NCBI GenBank assembly: GCA_964580455.1
Contig: CAZOKO010000047.1
Location: 1 to 19,362, forward strand
Direction: 5' to 3'
Length of the DNA: 19,362 bases
Source of the DNA: CAZOKO01 sp964580455
GTDB taxonomy: Bacteria; Desulfobacterota; WTBG01
The notes below the pieces were generated by a model. It was not told the origin of the DNA, searched no databases, and was given only the letters and a program-made list of their open reading frames with translations. Positions 1 through 5,410 of this stretch are shown here, one piece after another (position 1 is the first letter of the stretch; every line of letters starts with the position of its first letter). The translations under genes and the position numbers were made by a program.

Positions 1-237
1 GCCCATTTTTACTGGGTGACATAGATGACAGAATTTCTACTGCAAATTCTGGGTTTATAATAGATTTATAATTATTGTTGGGTGAAAATAAAAAACTTAT
101 CTTTATTTTACTGGGTTATCTTCAATAGTAATTTTGAAATTATATAGCTCTTATTAACACAGAATGAATAAGAATAAAATAGGAATATTTCTGATTTTTA
201 GTGTTTTATATTCTTATTTATATTCAAAAAAGAGTTC
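1..237. other. Gene-free left end of the window
   Basis: This AT-rich stretch lies downstream of the Mut7-C gene. No start, length or motif supports a gene. A 22-codon open stretch at 3-71 on the plus strand ends in TAA and could be the tail of a gene entering from the left, but nothing in it is recognisable. The 10-mer TTTACTGGGT occurs twice (about 9 and 105), and TTGGGTGAAAAT near 77 recurs near 3184 inside the repeat-bearing gap before ksgA, so this may be decayed repeat sequence. I see no convincing terminator for the Mut7-C gene. Confidence 0.5.
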
Positions 238-702
238 CTAAAATTTGGCTTCAATTCTTTTCAGCATGTTTTCATAGTGGGTTCCTTTCCAGAATATCCT
301 TTTACAGTTAGTGCAGATGGAAAATGATTTTTGCGTATTAGATACATAATCAGGCACTCTATCCTTTGCAATCTCTGAAGGCATCTCTTCCAGTTTCTGA
401 TTGCAGATAAGACAGAGAGTAAAAACTTTATGCGGCTGGTATTTAAGGTGATAATGATCTATCACTTCCTGTAATTGTTTTGTGGGATTATTCTCTATTA
501 TGAAGAGTAGTTGATTCTTGATATCCTTGCGGTTTTTAAGACTGGTTTTTCGGGTGATTATATGGCGGTTTTCATTGATTGCCAGTGTTACAAGCTTATC
601 GTCTTCAGTGTCTCGATAATAGAGGGTATCATAGCCTAACATTCTAAGCCATTTGGATAGTTTTCCTAACATAACGTCAGCTATAAATGTTAATTTTTCC
701 AT
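238..702 (-). CDS. Mut7-C family PIN-like RNase domain protein with zinc ribbon
   Basis: The 154-residue protein matches the Mut7-C (DUF82) family from end to end. An N-terminal PIN-like half begins IADVMLGKLSKWLRMLGYDT (residues 7-26, candidate metal-binding Asp9). It is followed by an acidic TEDDKL stretch (32-37) and then a C-terminal zinc ribbon with Cys97/Cys100 and Cys130/Cys133, ending in the family's FWKGTHYENM signature. The family is predicted to be an RNA nuclease, by similarity to the C-terminal domain of animal Mut-7 and to PIN domains; its bacterial substrate is not established. One oddity is at residues 48-52 (IITRK): relatives usually read LTRD, so the second acidic PIN residue is replaced by Lys52. 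The gene is monocistronic and diverges from tldD. No clear Shine-Dalgarno sequence precedes the ATG, but a strong sigma-70-like promoter lies 54-82 bases upstream. The family call is firm; whether the protein is an active nuclease is uncertain. Confidence 0.9.
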   Translation of the reverse strand: MEKLTFIADVMLGKLSKWLRMLGYDTLYYRDTEDDKLVTLAINENRHIITRKTSLKNRKDIKNQLLFIIENNPTKQLQEVIDHYHLKYQPHKVFTLCLICNQKLEEMPSEIAKDRVPDYVSNTQKSFSICTNCKRIFWKGTHYENMLKRIEAKF

Positions 703-729
703 GTGGCGGGTTTAAAGAGAGTGTTAATA

Positions 730-758
730 TTGGCAAACTGGTTTTACCTTGATAAATT
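730..758 (+). promoter_or_regulatory. Candidate promoter for tldD, facing the Mut7-C promoter
   Basis: TTGGCA (730-735) is followed after 17 bases by TAAATT (753-758), which matches the -10 consensus at four of six positions. It would start transcription near 765, about 50 bases before tldD. Its -10 element overlaps the -10 of the opposing Mut7-C promoter, so the two would compete for polymerase. The match is modest. Confidence 0.3.
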
Positions 759-784
759 CTATGAGAAATGATAGATTCTGTCAA
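756..784 (-). promoter_or_regulatory. Sigma-70-type promoter for the Mut7-C gene
   Basis: Read on the minus strand, a perfect -35 box TTGACA (779-784) is followed after exactly 17 bases by TAGAAT (756-761, five of six matches to TATAAT). Transcription would start near 749, giving a leader of about 47 bases before the ATG at 702. This is the best promoter match in the window. Confidence 0.65.
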
Positions 785-815
785 CTTTCTTAAACATTTT
801 TAATCTGATAATGAA

Positions 816-2204
816 ATGACTATGCTGGATGATTTTGATATCCCGGGGATATTAAAGGCTTCATTAAAAAACGGTGGTGATTTTGCCGATGTCTTCTGCG
901 AGTACGTTCGCCCTACAACTATTGTTTGTGAAGATGGAAAGATTGAGAAAATCGTTTCCGGTATTGATATGGGTGTTGGAATGAGGGCTATCTATAACGC
1001 TAAAACGGCATATGCCTACACAAATCAGCTTACAAATGAGGGTCTTTTTGAAGTAGCGGATGCGGTAAGTTGTGCCTGCAAGGGAAATTTTTTTGGGAAG
1101 GACATTAATTTAATAAGGAAGAATCCAGCGATAAACCATAATATTAAGAAAACGCCACAGGATGTGAGTATAGATGATAAAGTGTCTCTGGTTAAAAGGG
1201 CAAACGATGTAGCTCGTTCCTGGGACAAAAGGATAAAGCAGGTTAAAGTTGTTTATAGTGATTCAGTTCGTAAAATAGCTATTGCCAATACAACAGGTGA
1301 ATTTGTTTACGATAATCGTATCGGAATCATATTTTTTGTGCAGGTTGTTGCTGCTAAAGATGATGTTATTCAGACCGGTTATGAACCTGTTGGAGGTTTT
1401 GTGGGTCTAGAATTGTTCGATGAGAATTCACCTGAGAAAATAGCAGAGATCGCAAGCGTTAGGGCATTAAAAATGCTTCAGGCAAGGAGAGCTCCTGGAG
1501 GGAGAATGCCGGTAGTGCTATCAAGTGAAGCCGGTGGAACTATGATCCATGAGGCAATAGGACATGGATTAGAAGCGGATCTGGCTCAAGTGGGTCTATC
1601 AGTTTACACTGGACGAATAGGAGAAGAGATAGCATCCCCGCTGATTAGTGTGGTAGATGATGCTACCCTGGCTAATAAAAGAGGTTCATATTCCTTTGAT
1701 GATGAAGGGGTGGGAGCCCAGAGAACCAGTCTTGTTGAACAGGGTGTATTGAAAGGATATCTCTATGATCGTCTGACTGCTATAAAAGATAATGTGCAAT
1801 CAACTGGAAACGGGAGAAGGGAGTCTTATAAGAGCAGACCAATACCGCGAATGAGTAATACCTTTATTCTACCCGGGGAGATGTGTCCTGAAGGGATTGT
1901 ACGTTCTACAGATAAGGGACTTTATGTAAAGAAAATGGGTGGCGGACAGGTGAATACAGTAAACGGTGACTTTGTATTTGAAGTAAGTGAAGGATATCTC
2001 ATTGAAAATGGAGAAGTAGGTGAAGCGGTAAGGGGTGCAACTCTTACCGGTAACGGACCTGCATTGCTAAAGAACATTGATATGGTGGGGAACGATCTTG
2101 GATTTGGTATTGGCACCTGCGGAAAAGATGGGCAGGGAGTACCTGTTTCTGATGCTCAACCGACCCTGAGAATACCTGAGATTATTGTAGGAGGAGAAGT
2201 TTAG
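816..2204 (+). CDS. tldD: TldD family metalloprotease
   Basis: The 462-residue protein has the length and motifs of TldD, the catalytic subunit of the TldD/TldE (PmbA) cytoplasmic metalloprotease. In E. coli this complex processes peptides such as microcin B17 precursors and degrades the unfolded CcdA antitoxin. The zinc site is visible as HEAIGH at residues 245-250 (HExxxH). The conserved C-terminal elements GGGQVNTVNGDFVFEV (375-390) and GTCGKDGQG (433-441, with the candidate ligand Cys435) are present. The usual partner TldE is not in the window. The start used is ATG 816; ATG 822 (M3) is equally possible because neither has a good ribosome-binding site. The gene converges on ksgA, and the two stop codons share bases at 2201-2204. 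No substrate can be inferred from the neighbours. Confidence 0.95.
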   Translation: MTMLDDFDIPGILKASLKNGGDFADVFCEYVRPTTIVCEDGKIEKIVSGIDMGVGMRAIYNAKTAYAYTNQLTNEGLFEVADAVSCACKGNFFGKDINLIRKNPAINHNIKKTPQDVSIDDKVSLVKRANDVARSWDKRIKQVKVVYSDSVRKIAIANTTGEFVYDNRIGIIFFVQVVAAKDDVIQTGYEPVGGFVGLELFDENSPEKIAEIASVRALKMLQARRAPGGRMPVVLSSEAGGTMIHEAIGHGLEADLAQVGLSVYTGRIGEEIASPLISVVDDATLANKRGSYSFDDEGVGAQRTSLVEQGVLKGYLYDRLTAIKDNVQSTGNGRRESYKSRPIPRMSNTFILPGEMCPEGIVRSTDKGLYVKKMGGGQVNTVNGDFVFEVSEGYLIENGEVGEAVRGATLTGNGPALLKNIDMVGNDLGFGIGTCGKDGQGVPVSDAQPTLRIPEIIVGGEV

Positions 2205-3085
2205 GCAGTCATAATATGATTGCATAGTGAATTGAATTCACTTACGGTTAAGGTTTCTGGCCTTCTTTGGGGGTCAATTCCAGTGTGTTCTATGGCTTGC
2301 ATTATCTTTTGTTTGCTCCGATTGAGATAGTTGGCACCTTTCATGGTATTTAGAAAAGTTTTTCTGCGTTTTGAAAAAGACGCTCTTACCAGTTTTTCAA
2401 ATAATTGCTCATCTTTTACATCTACAAGAGGCTTATCTTTTATATTAAATTCTACTACTTCAGAATCTACCATGGGACGGGGATAAAAACAATCGTTTGT
2501 AACTGTTAGCTGTTTGGATACATCAAAGTAGATCTGAGAAAAAATGCTGATGGTTCCATAGTCTCTGCTTCCGGGTTGGGCAACAATCCTGTCAGCAACT
2601 TCTTTTTGTAACATTATGATAATTGTTGCAATGATAGATTTTAGTTTTAAAAGCTTGAAGATTAAAGGGCTTGTCATGTAATAGGGTAGGTTGCCAATAA
2701 TCTTCAGTCTGGTTTTATGTTTAGTGAAAACTTCTTTGTAGTCAAAGTGTAACGCATCGACTCGAATGATTTCAACATTTTTGTTTTCTATGATTTTTTT
2801 AAGTATAGAAACAAGTGCCGTATCATATTCAAGCCCGACAACCATGGCTCCCTTTCCGGCAAGAGGAAAGGTGAGTATTCCCAGTCCTGCACCAATTTCA
2901 ATTACAATATCGTTGCTTTTAATGTCAGCCAGGCGAACAATTTCTTCAGCAATAAATCGCTTATAAAGAAATGTCTGTCCCAGTCTCTTCTTAGGCTGTA
3001 TTCTATTCCTTTTTAAGAGAGAGAGCAGTTCAGTTAATTCCTGATCTTCGTGGCGGTTTTTATGTTTCATTGTTTTTTTGTGCAT
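2201..3085 (-). CDS. rsmA: 16S rRNA dimethyladenosine transferase RsmA/KsgA
   Basis: This enzyme dimethylates two adjacent adenines in the 3'-terminal helix of 16S rRNA (A1518 and A1519 in E. coli numbering), using S-adenosylmethionine, late in 30S assembly. Visible motifs are the N-terminal PKKRLGQTFL (31-40), the SAM-binding motif VIEIGAGLGILTFPLA (61-76), the acidic loop VGLEYD (83-88) and the catalytic IIGNLPYYMTSPLIF (129-143, NLPY class). The C-terminal part has the family's FYPRPMVDSEVV and ASFSKRRKT motifs. In the first motif the usual Asn/His of GQNFL is Thr. The length, 294 residues, is slightly above the typical 260-285 because of a charged N-terminus; M6 is an alternative start. 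No Shine-Dalgarno sequence is seen for either. The gene stands alone behind a 257-base gap filled with a repeat element that begins only 25 bases upstream of the ATG. Confidence 0.96.
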   Translation of the reverse strand: MHKKTMKHKNRHEDQELTELLSLLKRNRIQPKKRLGQTFLYKRFIAEEIVRLADIKSNDIVIEIGAGLGILTFPLAGKGAMVVGLEYDTALVSILKKIIENKNVEIIRVDALHFDYKEVFTKHKTRLKIIGNLPYYMTSPLIFKLLKLKSIIATIIIMLQKEVADRIVAQPGSRDYGTISIFSQIYFDVSKQLTVTNDCFYPRPMVDSEVVEFNIKDKPLVDVKDEQLFEKLVRASFSKRRKTFLNTMKGANYLNRSKQKIMQAIEHTGIDPQRRPETLTVSEFNSLCNHIMTA

Positions 3086-3109
3086 GATTTAATCCAGATT
3101 CTGCAGTTA

Positions 3110-3336
3110 ACCACAGATTTACCCCGTTAGATTGCACTATTCACCGCAGAGACCGCTAAGATCGCTGAGGTGATAAAAATTTTATTGGGTGAAAATCCCT
3201 ATTCTATTGGCAAAACAGAAGTTTATATTTTTATTTATAAATTTATATTCTCAGCGTGCTCTGCGATCCCCCATTAGATGTTATATAAGTAGATGTTCAT
3301 TAACATGATAAATATCTAACGGGGTAAATCTGTGGT
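3110..3336. repeat. Composite intergenic element framed by a perfect 23-bp inverted repeat
   Basis: The gap between the HIT gene and ksgA is almost wholly one palindromic structure. The outer arms at 3110-3132 and 3314-3336 are perfect 23-bp reverse complements; the left arm begins ACCACAGATTTACCCC. Nested inside, CACCGCAGAG...CGCTGAGG (3141-3170) faces a shorter, diverged counterpart CTCAGCGTGCTCTGCG (3250-3265). No protein is encoded between the arms. Related 30-bp units occur at 17046-17075, and an arm fragment near 12179-12189, so this is a dispersed family. It could be a MITE-like element, or an extended hairpin that punctuates transcription between the HIT gene and ksgA. Confidence 0.8.
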
Positions 3337-3342
3337 GAATAG

Positions 3343-3825
3343 TTAAAATTTTATAAAAAATGGAGCTAGTCGTTCATAAGCTTTTACCAGGTGTTCCGGT
3401 ACAACTACCGATTCTGCTAAAACAGGCATGAAATTGGTATCACCACTCCATCTGGGAACTATGTGAAAGTGGAGGTGATCTTCAACGCCGGCCCCGGCAA
3501 TCCTGCCCAAGTTCATTCCGATATTAAAGCCATCAGGTTTTATTGCTTTTTTAAGTATGCTGACTGATTTTCTAAGAGTGAGGAAAAAGTTTAGTGATTC
3601 TTCTCTGGTAAGGCCTTCTAAAGTATCTATATGTTTCACTGGTGCAACAAGAAGGTGACAATTAGTATAGGGATACCTGTTTAGCATTACAAGGGAAAAC
3701 TTCCCATGATAGAGAATAAGTTTTTTCTTGCTTTGTTTTACAGATAAATTATGACAGAATATACATTCATTAGATTTGTCTCCCAGGATGTATTCCATCC
3801 TCCAGGGTGCCCAGATTTGTTTCAT
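3343..3825 (-). CDS. HIT family hydrolase/phosphorylase (Ap4A phosphorylase-like)
   Basis: The protein is 160 residues from the start chosen here. It opens MKQIWAPWRMEYI, the signature of the Ap4A phosphorylase-like branch of the histidine triad family (compare Rv2613c of M. tuberculosis), followed by CIFC (22-25), probably half of a zinc site. The core NRYPYTNCHLLVAPVKH and NIGMNLG leads to the histidine triad HLHFHIVPRW, whose second-to-last His is the nucleotidyl acceptor. Proteins of this group cleave nucleoside polyphosphates such as Ap4A; the exact substrate here is not proven. A longer frame opening at 3846 overlaps the upstream phosphodiesterase gene, but AAAGGAG at 3830-3836 sits 4 bases from the ATG at 3825 and favours that start. 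The upstream stop is 17 bases away, so the two genes are probably co-transcribed. Confidence 0.92.
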   Translation of the reverse strand: MKQIWAPWRMEYILGDKSNECIFCHNLSVKQSKKKLILYHGKFSLVMLNRYPYTNCHLLVAPVKHIDTLEGLTREESLNFFLTLRKSVSILKKAIKPDGFNIGMNLGRIAGAGVEDHLHFHIVPRWSGDTNFMPVLAESVVVPEHLVKAYERLAPFFIKF

Positions 3826-3829
3826 TATA

Positions 3830-3836
3830 CTCCTTT
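3830..3836 (-). promoter_or_regulatory. Shine-Dalgarno site fixing the HIT gene start
   Basis: AAAGGAG on the minus strand lies four bases upstream of ATG 3825. It selects this start over the in-frame codon at 3846, which would create an overlap with the upstream gene and an extra seven residues not typical of the family. Confidence 0.75.
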
Positions 3837-3842
3837 CACTGA

Positions 3843-4319
3843 TCAAATAGTTATAATATGGTGAGAAATGTGCTCTCCGATTTCAAGTATTCCTATAGTA
3901 TTTACAGCAGTGAATCGTTTGTCAGTTGGAGAACCAGGATTGAAAAAAAGTACACCATTTTTAGTAAAAGATGATGCATTATGGGTGTGTCCATAAACCA
4001 GGATATCGATATCATCGAACTCTTTAATAATTCGATCTTCAATCCCTGCAGGAGATCCCCACCCGTGAATTAAACCAACCTTATAGCCTTCAATAGGAAT
4101 AACCAGTTTTATTGGAGAGCTCTGTTTTATTTCGCATGAATCCATATTACCAGCAACAAGTTTCAATTTCTTATCTGAAAAAAAGTCGAGGACACTTAGT
4201 TCAACCACATCACCTGCATGGAGAATCATATCTACATCTTTGAAGTATTTTGCAATACGCTCTTCAAGATGATCTGGGAAATTATTGAGATGAGTATCAG
4301 AGATAACACCGATTTTCAT
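3843..4319 (-). CDS. MJ0936/YfcE-family metallophosphodiesterase
   Basis: This is a 158-residue calcineurin-like phosphoesterase with the full two-metal motif set in order: GVISDTHLN (4-12), LHAGDVVE (34-41), VAGNMDS (55-61), LIHGWGSP (83-90) and VYGHTHN (108-114), followed by NPGSP (127-131). YfcE and MJ0936 homologues hydrolyse phosphodiesters in vitro with manganese or nickel; the cellular substrate is unknown. The size is usual for the family. The start has a partial ribosome-binding site (AAAGG, five to six bases away). The stop lies 17 bases before the HIT gene, which suggests a two-gene unit for clearing signalling or damaged nucleotides; that link is inference from position. The UPF0280 gene lies 127 bases upstream across a gap containing a heptamer-repeat fragment. 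Confidence 0.9.
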   Translation of the reverse strand: MKIGVISDTHLNNFPDHLEERIAKYFKDVDMILHAGDVVELSVLDFFSDKKLKLVAGNMDSCEIKQSSPIKLVIPIEGYKVGLIHGWGSPAGIEDRIIKEFDDIDILVYGHTHNASSFTKNGVLFFNPGSPTDKRFTAVNTIGILEIGEHISHHIITI

Positions 4320-4371
4320 GAGTTGCCTTTGATGTTAGTGCCCTTATAGATATGATGTTTAGACTATAAAC

Positions 4372-4385
4372 CAGTATCCAGTATT
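4372..4385. repeat. Fragment of the heptamer repeat family
   Basis: Two adjoining 7-base units, CAGTATC and CAGTATT, followed by GTTTT match the right end of the element at 5321-5356. They lie in the 127-base gap between the phosphodiesterase and UPF0280 genes. No left arm is present, so this is a remnant or half-copy. Confidence 0.6.
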
Positions 4386-4446
4386 GTTTTACACAACAAA
4401 TTATATGGACATACTTAACTCTTTAGCAGAATCATTTAATGATAAA

Positions 4447-5184
4447 TTATACTGTCACTATTTCTATATCTCCCCTGGCTCCAAACTGGTCATCAACAAT
4501 TATGAGTGTCCCGATGATTCCCTTAATGTTCTGTGCATATTCCAGCCCTTTTCCAATGTCACTTTTCTTCTTGACAAGATTGCCTGTGGCTGTTGCAGTT
4601 GCATCTGCTAAAGGGGTAGATTGAGCAATGACAGTAACAGAATCTGATTTGCCAAAACTGAGAGAGTGCCCGACGGTGCCTGAAGAAGTGCAAACTCCCA
4701 AGGGGGTTATATGAGATGGTATTTTCAAACCAAGCTTATTGCTTAAAGGTGAATTACCTGCATAAATACCTATTGTTAAGTCCTTTGAAATTTTAAGGAA
4801 AATATCACCACCATTTTCCACAACTATTTGGCTGGTGTGCTCTAGTAAATCCTTGCCAACCATTTCAGCAATTGCACCAGCTACAGATGCCATAGGTCCA
4901 ACCTGTGCTAAAATTGCTGCTTGAAACATTTCCTTTATAATGGATGGCGCATATGGATCGGAGGGCAGGGGGATGAGGCTTTTAAGAAAATCAGGATTTT
5001 TACTGATGTATTTATCCAGATGATATCTGTATTGCATTACTTTCTCTTTTGCTTCTTCTATTAACAGGGTGTCGGCAAGGATTAAGAGATCTGTCTCTTT
5101 TATTACCAAAGAAAAAGAGATCAGATCTTTTATGATTATATTGTCGCGATAAAAAGTATGTTGTTCTGTTTTTGCTGTGTTCAT
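4447..5184 (-). CDS. UPF0280 (DUF375/COG2122) family protein, ApbE-like fold
   Basis: The 245-residue protein matches the UPF0280 family, typical of archaea and anaerobic bacteria. Family landmarks are visible: PIPLPSDPYAP-like segment LIPLPSDPYAPSIIKEM (70-86), GPMASVAGAIAEMVG (96-110), VVENGGDIFLKI (121-132), IYAGNSPLSNKLGLKI (139-154), GVCTSSGTVGHSLSFGKSD (163-181) and the Ala/Thr-rich STPLADATATATGN (189-202). The fold belongs with ApbE (FAD:protein FMN transferase), and TSSGTVGHSLSFG resembles that superfamily's conserved core, but the biochemical function is unsettled. From memory, the Methanosarcina homologue MA1715 has been tied genetically to sulfide-dependent homocysteine synthesis. 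The usual companions for that role (COG1900 and NIL-ferredoxin genes) are absent here. There is no signal peptide. AAAGG lies five bases before the ATG. Confidence 0.88.
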   Translation of the reverse strand: MNTAKTEQHTFYRDNIIIKDLISFSLVIKETDLLILADTLLIEEAKEKVMQYRYHLDKYISKNPDFLKSLIPLPSDPYAPSIIKEMFQAAILAQVGPMASVAGAIAEMVGKDLLEHTSQIVVENGGDIFLKISKDLTIGIYAGNSPLSNKLGLKIPSHITPLGVCTSSGTVGHSLSFGKSDSVTVIAQSTPLADATATATGNLVKKKSDIGKGLEYAQNIKGIIGTLIIVDDQFGARGDIEIVTV

Positions 5185-5256
5185 TTAGGCCTTTGGATAA
5201 TATGGTAAATGTTACATCATATGGGAAAGTGAAGATAGCATTCTTTAAGTAGACGT

Positions 5257-5352
5257 GATACTGGTTTCTGGATACTAGATACTAGATACTAGATACTGGC
5301 TTCAGAGTGTATTTGTATTTTATCCAGTATCAAGGAACTAGTATCCAGTATC
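5257..5352. repeat. Inverted heptamer-repeat element, copy 1
   Basis: The left arm is six head-to-tail 7-base units at 5257-5298: GATACTG, GTTTCTG, three GATACTA, then GATACTG. The right arm (5321-5352) carries the reverse-complement unit CAGTATC in the same 7-base phase. A 22-base spacer separates the arms, so the RNA or a single strand could fold into a long imperfect hairpin. Bases 5257-5280 are identical to 13236-13259 in copy 2. The element occupies the gap between dnaE and the UPF0280 gene and encodes nothing. It may act as a transcription barrier or as a mobile or slippage-prone repeat; neither is shown. Confidence 0.8.
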
Positions 5353-5410
5353 GTTTTGATTACCATATCACATCCTGTGGATAAGAAATAATTTGATAAA
5401 AGGGACCTTG

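Noticed and set aside
3..71. A 22-codon open stretch ending in TAA at the left edge, possibly a gene tail
   Set aside because: It is too short to recognise, and other frames give no support; listed only as a possibility.
3826..3846. Upstream start for the HIT gene overlapping the phosphodiesterase stop
   Set aside because: The AAAGGAG at 3830-3836 and the family's usual N-terminus both favour ATG 3825.
4384..4624. Short plus-strand frames beginning in the UPF0280-phosphodiesterase gap
   Set aside because: They run antisense into the 3' end of the UPF0280 gene and show no domain, ribosome-binding site or promoter.
5257..5352. CRISPR array
   Set aside because: The repeats are 7 bases long, directly adjoining, without unique spacers, and arranged as inverted arms; no cas gene is present.
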